A DNA stretch of 54,180 nt from Sporosalibacterium faouarense (GTDB lineage: Bacteria > Bacillota > Clostridia > Tissierellales > VENL01): positions 1 through 54,180 of the forward strand of contig NZ_JAETGO010000027.1 of assembly GCF_016765695.1 (NCBI RefSeq), written 5' to 3'. The translations under genes were made by a program, and so were the position numbers. The notes beneath the pieces were generated by a model, which worked only from the letters and a program-made list of their open reading frames with translations, made no database searches and had not been told where the DNA came from. The number at the start of each line of letters is the position of its first letter. Position 1 is the stretch's first letter. Shown one piece after another: positions 1-8,452 of this stretch.

Positions 1-74
1 ATCATACTTATATTATATCATAAAATGAATGATATCGAATCATTGATTTTATGGTGCTTACATGACTAGAGCTG

Positions 75-108
75 AAAGAATCCTAATAAGTATGGGATTC
101 TTTATTTT
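75..108 (+). terminator. Intrinsic terminator of an upstream gene outside the window
   Basis: A 9-bp stem (AAAGAATCC at 75-83 with GGATTCTTT at 95-103) is followed by a T-rich tail. The gene it ends lies before the window. Nothing else is recognisable in the first 195 bases. Confidence 0.65.
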
Positions 109-195
109 TATGCTTAATTCATAAATTATCTCCTGTTGGGGAAATTATAACTAGACTAAAAATATAATTTTCTTAAATAACTAGGAGGGAAATAA

Positions 196-1611
196 ATGGG
201 ACGTATTAAGATGCCAAGTGCATATACCATTTTGTTTTTAATTATTATAATTGTTGCAGTGCTAACATGGATAGTGCCTGCTGGTGAATATGATTATGTA
301 GATCCAGAAGCTGCTAAAAAAGAGCCAATACCCGGAACTTATCATAGCGTGGATCAGGAAAAACAAGGTATTTGGGATGTAGTCATGTCTCCAGTAGAAG
401 GATTTTATGAAGCTAAGGATGTAGCTTTATTTGTAATTGTAATAGGTGGTTTTCTAGGAGTTGTTATGAAAACTGGAGCAATAGATGCAGGAATTGCTAG
501 AGTAACCAGTACTCTTAAAGGTAATGAAAAATGGATGATTCCTATACTAATGATACTCTTTGGATTAGGAGGTACCAGCTTTGGTATGGCAGAAGAGACA
601 ATAGCCTTTTATCCACTACTCTTGCCTGTTTTCATAGCAGCTGGCTATGATTCTGTAACAGCTGTTTCAGTTATACTATTAGGAGCTGGAGTTGGAGTAC
701 TAGGATCTACTGTTAACCCATTTGCAACAGGAATAGCAGCTGGATTTGCAGGTGTTTCTATTGGGCAAGGAATAGGGTTAAGGTTACTTATTCTAATAGT
801 TGGTGAATTGGCTGCAATAATTTTCGTTATGAGATATGCGGAAAAAGTGAAAAAAGACCCATCAAAGTCTATAGTACATGATATGTGGGAAGAGAATAGG
901 AAATCTTTTTTATCTAAGGACGATGAAAATGAATTTCCTGAGTTGACTGGAAAAAGGAAACTTATTTTAATCTTATTTGGAGTAACTTTTTTAATTATGG
1001 TTTTTGGAGTTATACCATTTGAGGATATCGGTATAACAGCTATACCTACCTTATGGTGGTGGTTTGGTGAATTAACTGCACTATTCCTTGTTTCAGCCAT
1101 CATTATTGGTTTAGTTGCAGGACTAGGAGAGAAAAAGCTAATCTCATCCTTTGTTTCAGGAGCTAGAGATCTATTAGGAGTAGCATTAATCGTTGGTGTA
1201 TCCAGAGGTATAACAGTTGTTATGAATTCAGGAAAGATAACTGATACAGTATTAAATTTAGGTGAGAATACATTAGCAGATGTAGGATCAATAGCTTTTG
1301 CTGTACTTACTTATTTATTCTATATTCCTTTGTCATTCTTGATTCCATCTACATCAGGATTAGCCACTTTGTCTATGCCTATTATGGCACCATTAGGAGA
1401 CTTTGCAAATGTAGCTAGAGATATAGTTATAACAGCTTACCAGTCAGCATCGGGTATAGTTAACTTGATAACTCCTACAAGTGCTGTGGTTATGGGTGGA
1501 TTGGCAATAGCTAAGCTTCCTTATGATAGATGGCTTAGATATGTGTGGAAACTATTGGTTATATTGATGGTAATAATAATCGCTGCTTTAGTAGTTGGTG
1601 TAGTATTTTAA
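196..1611 (+). CDS. YfcC/DcuC-type carrier (basic amino acid or C4-dicarboxylate antiporter superfamily)
   Basis: A 471-residue polytopic membrane protein with about 11-12 hydrophobic segments and no large soluble domain. The N-terminus (PSAYTILFLIIIIVAVLTWI) followed by the VPAGEY motif, and the late PSTSGLATLSMPIMAPL motif, are typical of the YfcC family within the C4-dicarboxylate anaerobic carrier group. Such proteins exchange amino acids or dicarboxylates; the substrate cannot be read from sequence. ATG start with SD AGGAGGG 6 bases upstream. It stands alone between two terminators. In a peptide- and histidine-fermenting organism an amino-acid antiport role is plausible, but this is inference. 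Confidence 0.85.
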   Translation: MGRIKMPSAYTILFLIIIIVAVLTWIVPAGEYDYVDPEAAKKEPIPGTYHSVDQEKQGIWDVVMSPVEGFYEAKDVALFVIVIGGFLGVVMKTGAIDAGIARVTSTLKGNEKWMIPILMILFGLGGTSFGMAEETIAFYPLLLPVFIAAGYDSVTAVSVILLGAGVGVLGSTVNPFATGIAAGFAGVSIGQGIGLRLLILIVGELAAIIFVMRYAEKVKKDPSKSIVHDMWEENRKSFLSKDDENEFPELTGKRKLILILFGVTFLIMVFGVIPFEDIGITAIPTLWWWFGELTALFLVSAIIIGLVAGLGEKKLISSFVSGARDLLGVALIVGVSRGITVVMNSGKITDTVLNLGENTLADVGSIAFAVLTYLFYIPLSFLIPSTSGLATLSMPIMAPLGDFANVARDIVITAYQSASGIVNLITPTSAVVMGGLAIAKLPYDRWLRYVWKLLVILMVIIIAALVVGVVF

Positions 1612-1642
1612 AAATATATTTTAAATTTATATTGCATTAATT

Positions 1643-1670
1643 AAGAGGATACCTTAGGTATCCTTTTAAA
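1643..1670 (+). terminator. Intrinsic terminator after the YfcC-type gene
   Basis: AGGATACC (1646-1653) pairs with GGTATCCT (1657-1664), with a tight TTA loop and T-rich downstream bases. Confidence 0.75.
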
Positions 1671-1711
1671 CATTAAAAAAATAATTAATAATGGGTTTAT
1701 ATTATTCAGAA

Positions 1712-1740
1712 TTGTGGTAAAATTTACATATGTATACAAT
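1712..1740 (+). promoter_or_regulatory. Candidate SigA promoter of pepF
   Basis: TTGTGG (1712-1717), 17-base spacer, TACAAT (1735-1740). The predicted transcript starts about 68 bases before the pepF ATG. Confidence 0.5.
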
Positions 1741-1814
1741 ATAGAATTGATAAATTACACAAGAAATAATTTTATGGCTAAAATTAAGAATATTATTTAA
1801 GGAGTTGATTATTA

Positions 1815-3626
1815 ATGACAGATAAAAAGAATCAATTACTAGAGCGAAAGGATATTGAGGAAAAATACAAGTGGGACCTAACATCATTATATGGAAATGA
1901 TAAAAGGTGGGAAGAGGATTTTGAAGAATTAAAGAAATTATCAGAGGAAATTACTGAGTTCAAAGGGAATGTAACTCAAGATCCTAAAGCTTTATTAAAA
2001 GTAATAGAGCTTAAATTAGACATTTCAAGAAAGTCTGAAAATATATTCACTTATGCAAAAATGAGATTAGATGAAGATACAAGAAAAGACAAGTATCAAG
2101 GGCTAAATGATAAAGCTAAGAGCTTAATGGTCCAAGTAGAAGAACGACTATCCTTTATTGTTCCTGAGATTTTAAAACTCAGCAAAGAAGAGTTAGAGAA
2201 ATTCATGGAAGATGAACAGGAATTAAAGCAGTATAAGCATTACTTGGATGAAATATTAAGAAAAAGAGAACATATACTTAGTCCCACAGAGGAGGCCATA
2301 ATAGCACAAGTTGGTGATGTTGCTAATTCGCCAGAAGATACTTTCTCAATGTTAAATAATGCTGATATTAAATTCCCAGAAATCAAAAATGAGGATGATG
2401 AGACGGTAGAAATAACCCATGGTAAGTTTATTCCTCTAATGATGAGTAAAGATAGAAGAGTTAGAAAAGAAGCTTTTGAAGGGTTATATAAGACTTATGA
2501 AGGATTTAAAAACACTTTTGCATCTACTTTAACTGGAGAGATAAAAAAGAATATTTTCTATTCTAAAATAAGGAAATATGATTCAGCACTACAAGCTTCA
2601 TTAGATACAAATAATATACCTACATCAGTATATGATAATTTAATTAAAGCAGTTCATGACAATCTTGATTCTATGCATAAATATGTTAAATTAAGAAAAA
2701 AAGCTTTGAAGTTAGATGAGCTACATATGTATGATTTATACACTCCTATAGTTAAAAATGTTGAAATGAAAATACCTTATGATGAAGGTCAGCAAATTGT
2801 TTTAAAAGGCTTAAATCCTTTAGGTAAAGATTATCTAAATAGGGTAGAAGAAGGACTAGAGAATAATTGGATAGATGTTTATGAAAATAAGGGTAAAAGA
2901 AGTGGAGCATATTCATGGGGCACTTATGATTCAAATCCATTTATTTTACTAAACTATCAAGATACGCTAGATAATGTATTCACATTAGCTCATGAGATGG
3001 GTCATTCATTACATAGCTACTATTCGAGAGAGAATCAGCCATATGTATATGGAGGATATAGTATTTTTGTTGCAGAGGTTGCCTCAACTGCCAATGAAGC
3101 ACTTTTAATGGACTATATGCTTAAAAACACTAATGATAAGAATGAGAAGCTATACTTATTAAATCACTACTTAGAGCAATTTAGAGGAACTGTGTATAGG
3201 CAAACTATGTTTGCTGAGTTTGAAAAATTGATACATGAAGAGGCTGAAAAGGGAGAATCTATAACATCAGATAAACTAAGCAATATATATAAGGAATTAA
3301 ACGAAAAATACTATGGTTCAGATATGGTAATAGATGAAGAAATAGCTATGGAATGGGCAAGAATACCCCATTTTTACTACAACTTTTATGTTTTCCAATA
3401 TGCTACTGGTTTTTCAGCAGCAGTAGCATTAGCACAGAAAATTTTAAATGGCGAAGAGAAGGCTTTAGATAAGTATATAGGCTTCCTAAGTAGTGGAAGC
3501 TCCGACTATCCAATAAATGTTCTTAAAAAGGCTGGAGTGGATATGACGAGCCCACAGCCAGTTGATGATGCATTGAAGCTATTTGGAGAATTAGTTGATG
3601 AGATGGAAAAATTAATGGCTGAGTAG
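1815..3626 (+). CDS. pepF: Oligoendopeptidase F (M3B metallopeptidase)
   Basis: Cytoplasmic zinc endopeptidase that cuts oligopeptides of roughly 7-17 residues, part of intracellular peptide recycling. At 603 residues it has the usual PepF length. The M3 zinc site is intact: TLAHEMGHSLHSYY with H393, E394 and H397, and a downstream Glu in EVASTANE as third ligand. The helical N-terminal oligopeptidase F domain and the C-terminal aromatic segment (HFYYNFYVFQYATGF) are also typical. ATG start with SD AAGGAG 8 bases upstream. Monocistronic, with its own promoter; fits the amino-acid catabolism seen in the window. Confidence 0.96.
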   Translation: MTDKKNQLLERKDIEEKYKWDLTSLYGNDKRWEEDFEELKKLSEEITEFKGNVTQDPKALLKVIELKLDISRKSENIFTYAKMRLDEDTRKDKYQGLNDKAKSLMVQVEERLSFIVPEILKLSKEELEKFMEDEQELKQYKHYLDEILRKREHILSPTEEAIIAQVGDVANSPEDTFSMLNNADIKFPEIKNEDDETVEITHGKFIPLMMSKDRRVRKEAFEGLYKTYEGFKNTFASTLTGEIKKNIFYSKIRKYDSALQASLDTNNIPTSVYDNLIKAVHDNLDSMHKYVKLRKKALKLDELHMYDLYTPIVKNVEMKIPYDEGQQIVLKGLNPLGKDYLNRVEEGLENNWIDVYENKGKRSGAYSWGTYDSNPFILLNYQDTLDNVFTLAHEMGHSLHSYYSRENQPYVYGGYSIFVAEVASTANEALLMDYMLKNTNDKNEKLYLLNHYLEQFRGTVYRQTMFAEFEKLIHEEAEKGESITSDKLSNIYKELNEKYYGSDMVIDEEIAMEWARIPHFYYNFYVFQYATGFSAAVALAQKILNGEEKALDKYIGFLSSGSSDYPINVLKKAGVDMTSPQPVDDALKLFGELVDEMEKLMAE

Positions 3627-3699
3627 GAGTAGTTTCAAAGAAATTACAGAAAAGTCTTGCTTAGAATTATATAGTTTATGAAAATGATTCATGTTAATA

Positions 3700-3735
3700 A
3701 TTAGGGTGGTTATTCTTTTGAATATCTGCCCTAAT
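3700..3735 (+). terminator. Weak hairpin after pepF
   Basis: ATTAGGG (3700-3706) pairs with CCCTAAT (3729-3735) across a 22-base loop. There is no clear T tract, so the terminator call is tentative. I see nothing else in 3627-3920 apart from the SD of the next gene. Confidence 0.35.
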
Positions 3736-3920
3736 ATTGTTTATATCTACTTATTTCTATTTAACAATATTATAAAAAAATATAATTGATAGCTAGACAA
3801 AAAATAACTTAGATGCATCTTTAGTATCATATATCTAACATTCTTACTCTTTATATTGCATAATTCTTAAAAAGATTATAAAATTAATATTTAGAGTATC
3901 AAGAAAATGAGGGTCATACA

Positions 3921-5117
3921 ATGAAAAGACTAAGTAGTGAAAAAACTATTAAATTAACTATATATTCTCTATTAATAGTAGTTGGATTATTTCCCTTACT
4001 ATCCTTTATACCGTTGGTGTTTTTACTCTTGTTTATTGTTAGATTTAATGAAGGAGAATTTATTATAAAGGATATAATGAGTAGAAAAGAGCTTATACTA
4101 CTTACTATTTCTATGATTGCTTCTTCCATAGTTTCTGAACTATGGTATATTAGTATTTTCTTTACTATTTTGTTTATTATGAAAATGGTTTTTATTATTT
4201 TAGTTGGAAGATATATAAAAGAAAAGGACATGAATGAAGTAATAATAATAATATTAGGACTAGGATTTATAGTATCAATTATTGGTCTAATTCAATTTAT
4301 TACAGGAATTGGTGGTATGCCTGATAGTTGGATTGACCAAGGAACTTATACTATAAACTTTAGAGTTTTTTCAACATTCTATAATCCAAATATATTATCA
4401 GCTTTTTTAAATTTAGTAATAATTACAGGGTTTACTGTAACTATATATTTAGAGAATAATAGGTTAAAGATATATAGCTACGCTACAGTTGCCATAGCTC
4501 TAACAAGTTTATTATTAACTTATTCAAGAGGAGGATGGATATCCTTATGTATTGCTCTTGGGATTGCAAGTTTATATGAGAAATCATATATTAAATATAC
4601 ATTTATTGTAGTCATGGCTTTAGTGTGCTTTGATTATTTTACAGAAGCAGGAAGGTTGTCGGCTAATAAATTATTAACAGACTCTAGTATTTCATACAGA
4701 TTAGAAGTTTGGAAAGCATCGGTAAAAATAATAAAAGAGAATATTTTATTGGGCATAGGAAAAGGAACTTCATGGTATGAAATACATACTTATTCAGATA
4801 AAATAACTTGGTATGTATCCCATGCTCATAATTTATATTTACAAATATTGGTTGAGGGAGGAGTTATAGGACTAGGAGCATACGTATACTTGAGTAGATT
4901 AATATGGAAAAAAATAAAATTAGAAGCATTTAACAATACTTCTAATAGAAATATTATATCAACTATCTCATTTATATTCTTCGTATCGCTTTTAATATAT
5001 GGTATTGTTGATGCAGTACCCTTACTTGAACAAATAGACGTATTTATATGGTTACTAGTAGGGATTAATCTTGGGAATAAAGCTCCTCACATGAATATGA
5101 AATCTGCAGAAGTTTAG
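3921..5117 (+). CDS. O-antigen ligase-like (Wzy_C) membrane protein
   Basis: A 398-residue protein with about 10 membrane segments and one large outside loop before the last segments. The family signature region holds FNPNILSAF, YSRGGWISL and a loop with SYRLEVWKAS, GIGKGTSW and SHAHNLYLQILVEGG. The loop histidine in HAHN and the Arg in SRGGW are the usual functional residues. Members transfer or polymerise glycans at the outer face of the membrane, or glycosylate proteins. No other polysaccharide genes adjoin it, so the acceptor is unknown. ATG start with SD GAGGG. It converges on nadK, and the two stop ends overlap by 4 bases. Confidence 0.85.
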   Translation: MKRLSSEKTIKLTIYSLLIVVGLFPLLSFIPLVFLLLFIVRFNEGEFIIKDIMSRKELILLTISMIASSIVSELWYISIFFTILFIMKMVFIILVGRYIKEKDMNEVIIIILGLGFIVSIIGLIQFITGIGGMPDSWIDQGTYTINFRVFSTFYNPNILSAFLNLVIITGFTVTIYLENNRLKIYSYATVAIALTSLLLTYSRGGWISLCIALGIASLYEKSYIKYTFIVVMALVCFDYFTEAGRLSANKLLTDSSISYRLEVWKASVKIIKENILLGIGKGTSWYEIHTYSDKITWYVSHAHNLYLQILVEGGVIGLGAYVYLSRLIWKKIKLEAFNNTSNRNIISTISFIFFVSLLIYGIVDAVPLLEQIDVFIWLLVGINLGNKAPHMNMKSAEV

Positions 5118-5932
5118 ATAAACTTATCTTTTAGATTCCACCAGAAATTATGGGGGTCTAGGGTAAGTTTATTTATTGTCATGTCTGAGAGCTTTAGGTT
5201 TATTTCAACTATATTATCATATTTATGTTGAATTCCATCTACGACCATAAGGATTGAATTCTCATCTCTATATTCTGGATTTACCTTAATAACCATATCA
5301 TGTTGAACAATAGCACTGGTGGTTAATGAACGATAAACCTTTGAGCTAATTGGTGCTAAAGGGGTTATTTGAAGTACTTTTAAGGTAGGGAATATTATAC
5401 TCCCACCAGCAGAATAGCTATAAGCAGTACTTCCTGTTGGTGTTGATATTATTAGGCCATCACCACTAAATCTTTCTAGGTAATTATCTGCTATAGATAC
5501 GTTCATATGAATTACTTTAGAATTGATACCTTTTATGACTATTTCATTTATGCCCACAAGCTCTATGCAACTTGTTCTAGTACAGATTATGGCTTCTACT
5601 AAATAGATTTCTTCCATGGTATAATCTTTTTTCTTATAGGATTCTATAAAGTTATCTAAATCACTTGGTGATATTTCTTGAAAAAAACCAAGATGACCAG
5701 TGTTAACGCCTACAAAAGGTATATCTGGAAAAGAATAATTATGAACAGCCCTTAGAAAAGCTCCATCTCCTCCTATACAAATGTTTAATTCTGCACAATA
5801 GTCATAGGTATTTGAAACTTGATATCCATGTGATTTTAATTTTTTTGCTAGCTCTTCAGCAGTTTTTATCGACTCTTTATCATTATTATGTATAATATTA
5901 ATAATGTGATTATTTAAATTACAATTAGTCAA
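5114..5932 (-). CDS. nadK: NAD kinase
   Basis: Phosphorylates NAD to NADP in the cytoplasm. The signature GGDGAFLRAV, the region VGVNTGHLGFF, and SGDGLIISTPTGSTAYS are all present and intact. Start: a longer reading frame begins at a TTG at 5947, but that codon is part of the SD itself (GGAGGG, 5945-5940). The TTG at 5932, 7 bases beyond the SD, is therefore the better start, giving 272 residues. Divergently transcribed from the RluA-type gene across about 120 bases of AT-rich DNA. Confidence 0.95.
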   Translation of the reverse strand: MTNCNLNNHIINIIHNNDKESIKTAEELAKKLKSHGYQVSNTYDYCAELNICIGGDGAFLRAVHNYSFPDIPFVGVNTGHLGFFQEISPSDLDNFIESYKKKDYTMEEIYLVEAIICTRTSCIELVGINEIVIKGINSKVIHMNVSIADNYLERFSGDGLIISTPTGSTAYSYSAGGSIIFPTLKVLQITPLAPISSKVYRSLTTSAIVQHDMVIKVNPEYRDENSILMVVDGIQHKYDNIVEINLKLSDMTINKLTLDPHNFWWNLKDKFI

Positions 5933-6054
5933 TATAATTCCCTCCAACAGTATTAAGTATGATTATGAAAAATGTAATAAATGAGTTATAATATATATTA
6001 TATACACATATATTATACATCATTAACACAGATTAGAAAACTAGGGGTGAAAAT

Positions 6055-6951
6055 TTGAATTTAAAAGAAAATGAAAGTACTTTAGTATATACTGTTAAGT
6101 CTAATAATGAGAAATTAGAAGATGTTCTAAAAAATGATTTAGATATATCAGGTAGACTATTTAGAAAACTTTATAAGAATAAAAGGATTTTACATAATGG
6201 GGAAAAGGCAAATAAAAAAAGAGCTATAAAAAAAGATGATGTTATAGTCATAATTATGGAAGATGAACAGCATAATTACAAGCCAGAAAAGATGAAACTT
6301 GATATTATATATGAGGATAATGATTTGATTTTCATAAATAAGGAACCTGGTGTAGTTGTACACTCTACTAAGAGTCATACTTCAAATACATTGGCCAATG
6401 GAATTGCTTATTACTTTAAAGAAAAAAGTATTAAAAAGAAAATAAGATTTGTCAATAGATTAGATATGGATACATCTGGAATCGTAATAGTGGCTAAGAA
6501 TCCATTTGGACATCAGCAAATGTCTAAGCAATTTGATGATGATACAGTAGAGAAAAAATATTTGGTCTTAGTGGAAGGAAGGGTTGATGAAGATATAGGG
6601 GTAATAAATGAGCCTATAGGTAAGGATAAGAATGATACAATTAGAAACATTGTAACAGAAGATGGAAAGCCATCAATTACGGAATATAAAGCAGTACAGA
6701 AATTTAAAAATACTAGTCTTCTAGAAGCACAAATATTTACTGGAAGAACTCATCAGATTCGAGTTCATATGAAATATATTGGTCATCCTGTAATAGGAGA
6801 TGTATTGTACAATAAGCCCAGTACAGTTATAGCTAGGCAAGCTCTACATTCATATTCATTAAAGTTTAACTCTCCTAGAACTGGAGAAAGGCTAGAGGTT
6901 AAGGCCTCATTACCAAAAGATATACAAGAGGCTATAGATAAGTTAGGATAA
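6055..6951 (+). CDS. RluA-family pseudouridine synthase
   Basis: Isomerises uridine to pseudouridine in rRNA or tRNA. The N-terminal third (residues about 20-75) is an S4-like RNA-binding module. The catalytic motif RLDMDTSGIVIVAKN spans residues 135-149 with D137 as the catalytic aspartate. GRTHQIRVHMKYIGHPVIGD is the usual late RluA motif. At 298 residues it matches RluD/YlyB-type enzymes; which uridine is modified cannot be told. TTG start with SD AGGGGTGA close upstream. Confidence 0.95.
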   Translation: MNLKENESTLVYTVKSNNEKLEDVLKNDLDISGRLFRKLYKNKRILHNGEKANKKRAIKKDDVIVIIMEDEQHNYKPEKMKLDIIYEDNDLIFINKEPGVVVHSTKSHTSNTLANGIAYYFKEKSIKKKIRFVNRLDMDTSGIVIVAKNPFGHQQMSKQFDDDTVEKKYLVLVEGRVDEDIGVINEPIGKDKNDTIRNIVTEDGKPSITEYKAVQKFKNTSLLEAQIFTGRTHQIRVHMKYIGHPVIGDVLYNKPSTVIARQALHSYSLKFNSPRTGERLEVKASLPKDIQEAIDKLG

Positions 6952-6984
6952 GAAATCGAAAACTGATTTCTTATCCTTTGTTTT
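6946..6984 (+). terminator. Strong intrinsic terminator of the pseudouridine synthase gene
   Basis: A perfect 12-bp stem (6946-6957 with 6965-6976), 7-base loop and TTTGTTTT tail. The 5' arm contains the stop codon of the upstream gene. Confidence 0.9.
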
Positions 6985-6997
6985 ATAAAGAAATATG

Positions 6998-7135
6998 TTA
7001 TTGTCTTTTCATAGTCTCTTTTATACAGTATACAGGGACCTTCTTTCCGAGATGATGAGAAATACACTTTTCACATTCGTTATGATATTGACAATCTTTA
7101 ACTGGACATATACATTTATCTTCCTTACTACACAT
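6998..7135 (-). CDS. Small Cys-rich protein, probably metal-binding
   Basis: A 45-residue frame, read from an ATG at 7135 with a strong SD (AGGGAGGG, about 6 bases upstream) to a TAA at 6998. It carries seven cysteines (residues 2, 8, 10, 15, 21, 24, 37) and three histidines (18, 27, 28), the core reading KCICPVKDCQYHNECEKC. The spacing suggests a small zinc or Fe-S binding fold. It lies tail to tail with the pseudouridine synthase gene. Family not recognised; function unknown. It is supported by the SD and the dense regular cysteines, which are unlikely by chance in such AT-rich DNA. Confidence 0.7.
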   Translation of the reverse strand: MCSKEDKCICPVKDCQYHNECEKCISHHLGKKVPVYCIKETMKRQ

Positions 7136-7271
7136 CAAAATCCCTCCCTGTTAAAAATAGATTAATATCTTCAATATTATAGCTATATTATAGCATAAAA
7201 TCATAATGATTGACAAATTTTTAACGAATAATAATAAAAAAATTGAGGTAGAGTAAAAATGCATAGTTCAT

Positions 7272-7490
7272 CTATATTTTTGTAAACCAGATTATGTTTT
7301 TTCTTTTTAAGGAAGCTTTTCTAGAAAAGTTTATCTTGTTAATATAATCATATTTAACAGAATTATTACCCTCTATCATAAAAGTAGTATTATTAATAAT
7401 AATTTCTAAAGAATTTTGTTCAATTAAATCTCCAAAATAAACTAAACCATCATTTGTTTTAATCTGAACCTTTCTCATACAACTATCCAC
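7272..7490 (-). CDS. Hypothetical 72-residue protein
   Basis: GTG start (7490) with a strong SD, GAGGGGGAG, about 6 bases upstream. The N-terminal part (KVQIKTNDGLVYFGDLIEQN) looks like a small beta-rich fold; the C-terminus is basic (RKASLKRKN). No membrane segment and no known family recognised. It sits downstream of a perfect 22-bp inverted repeat (7539-7589), between the Cys-rich gene and the SASP gene, all on the minus strand. Confidence 0.6.
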   Translation of the reverse strand: MDSCMRKVQIKTNDGLVYFGDLIEQNSLEIIINNTTFMIEGNNSVKYDYINKINFSRKASLKRKNIIWFTKI

Positions 7491-7538
7491 AATATTCTCC
7501 CCCTCATTAAATTAAACATGAATAAACTTGTCCATTCT

Positions 7539-7589
7539 AAATACTATATTAATAGAGTAAAATCCCCTTACTCTATTAATATAGTATTT
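7539..7589. repeat. Perfect 22-bp inverted repeat with 7-base loop
   Basis: AAATACTATATTAATAGAGTAA and its exact reverse complement flank AATCCCC. The 51-base hairpin lies between two minus-strand genes, the SASP gene and the 72-residue gene. No T tract follows on either strand, so it is not a standard terminator. It could be a processing or stability hairpin in the mRNA, or a relic palindromic element. Confidence 0.8.
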
Positions 7590-7709
7590 AAGGTAAAAAT
7601 TAAATAGGTCAAGATACTTAAATTCGCTAAATTATTCAATATTTTGCTATAAAAGATGAAAAAGATACAATATTTTTAATTAAAGGAATTCCTTGTTAAA
7701 TTTTTATAC

Positions 7710-7750
7710 AAGAATATATCTAATTTGTAAATATCCAATCTTCTTAAATA
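7710..7750 (+). repeat. Degenerate dispersed repeat, copy A
   Basis: AAGAATATATCTAATTTG followed by TAAATATCCAATCTTCTTA resembles 8022-8060 and 41500-41536 in the same orientation. Copies A and B flank the SASP gene. In AT-rich DNA the similarity could be partly chance. Confidence 0.35.
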
Positions 7751-7759
7751 ATGACTTAT

Positions 7760-7945
7760 CTAGTCGTTGTAATCATCACCATAGTTTTCATATGACATTC
7801 TATCTTTATAGGCGTCCATGACTACAGTATTAATATTTTTTCCATCCTTCGACTCGGTATTTAAACCAATTTCACTAGACATTTCTATTTTGAACTGATT
7901 AAGAGCCTTTCTTGCTTCTGGCGCTATATTATTTTTTCTACTCAA
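7760..7945 (-). CDS. Divergent alpha/beta-type small acid-soluble spore protein
   Basis: 61 residues. EARKALNQFKIEMSSEIGL matches the conserved first helix of alpha/beta-type SASPs, including the Glu-Ile/Met germination-protease cleavage region; the second half (NTVVMDAYKDRM) is more divergent than in major SASPs. Such proteins coat and protect spore DNA in the forespore. TTG start with SD AGGAGGTG. Upstream on the minus strand, CATACTA (7973-7967) resembles a SigG -10 element, but its -35 is poor. Together with SpoVB and the collagen-like protein it marks a spore former. Confidence 0.85.
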   Translation of the reverse strand: MSRKNNIAPEARKALNQFKIEMSSEIGLNTESKDGKNINTVVMDAYKDRMSYENYGDDYND

Positions 7946-8021
7946 AGTTTCACCTCCTCATATTATTAGTATGATAAAAAATGAAATATTTATTTGAGAA
8001 AATTGCATGCTAAAATTTATA

Positions 8022-8060
8022 AAGAAATATATTTAATTTATAAATAGACAATTTCTTCAT
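8022..8060 (+). repeat. Degenerate dispersed repeat, copy B
   Basis: AGAAATATATTTAATTTA followed by TAAATAGACAATTTCTTCA. It shares about 30 of 37 positions with the copy at 41500-41536. Confidence 0.35.
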
Positions 8061-8242
8061 ATAGTAATGTCCTAGAATTTTAGTATTCCAAATTGAGAAA
8101 AATAATCTAAATGATTAAATCATTATTGTTAGGATGTCTTGCTGATATAATATCAAATTGCTATAAGGACTTATTTAAGTGTGGTTACTATTGACAAATA
8201 AAAATTATATACCTAGATAAATGATAAAATGGAGTGATAATA

Positions 8243-8452
8243 TTGGACTTAATAAAGAAGTGGAATCATAAGCTTAGGCAAGTAGAACAAGAGCTTGAGG
8301 ATTATAATGATATTCTTTATAATAACAAATTAAATAGTGACATGAAGTATTATTGTATTAGCAGGATTAAATCTAAAAAAGAATACAAGAAGCTCATAGA
8401 AAATACAATAGATGAGCTCCTTGCAAAGGAATATGATAAAACGAAACACTAA
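8243..8452 (+). CDS. Small helical hypothetical protein
   Basis: 69 residues, charged and probably all helix (KLRQVEQELEDYNDILYN, KSKKEYKKLIENTIDELL), compatible with a short coiled coil. The TTG at 8243 is preferred over the GTG at 8234 because GGAG at 8231-8234 then sits 8 bases before the start. A consensus TTGACA lies at 8191-8196, with a weak -10 (TAGATA) 17 bases on. Family not recognised. Its end overlaps the converging transglycosylase gene by 4 bases. Confidence 0.6.
   Translation: MDLIKKWNHKLRQVEQELEDYNDILYNNKLNSDMKYYCISRIKSKKEYKKLIENTIDELLAKEYDKTKH

Noticed and set aside
645-1103. Minus-strand 152-residue frame
   Set aside because: Opposite the transporter gene, low-complexity composition and no SD.
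6783-7067. Minus-strand 94-residue frame
   Set aside because: It overlaps both the pseudouridine synthase gene and the Cys-rich gene in another frame and has no SD.
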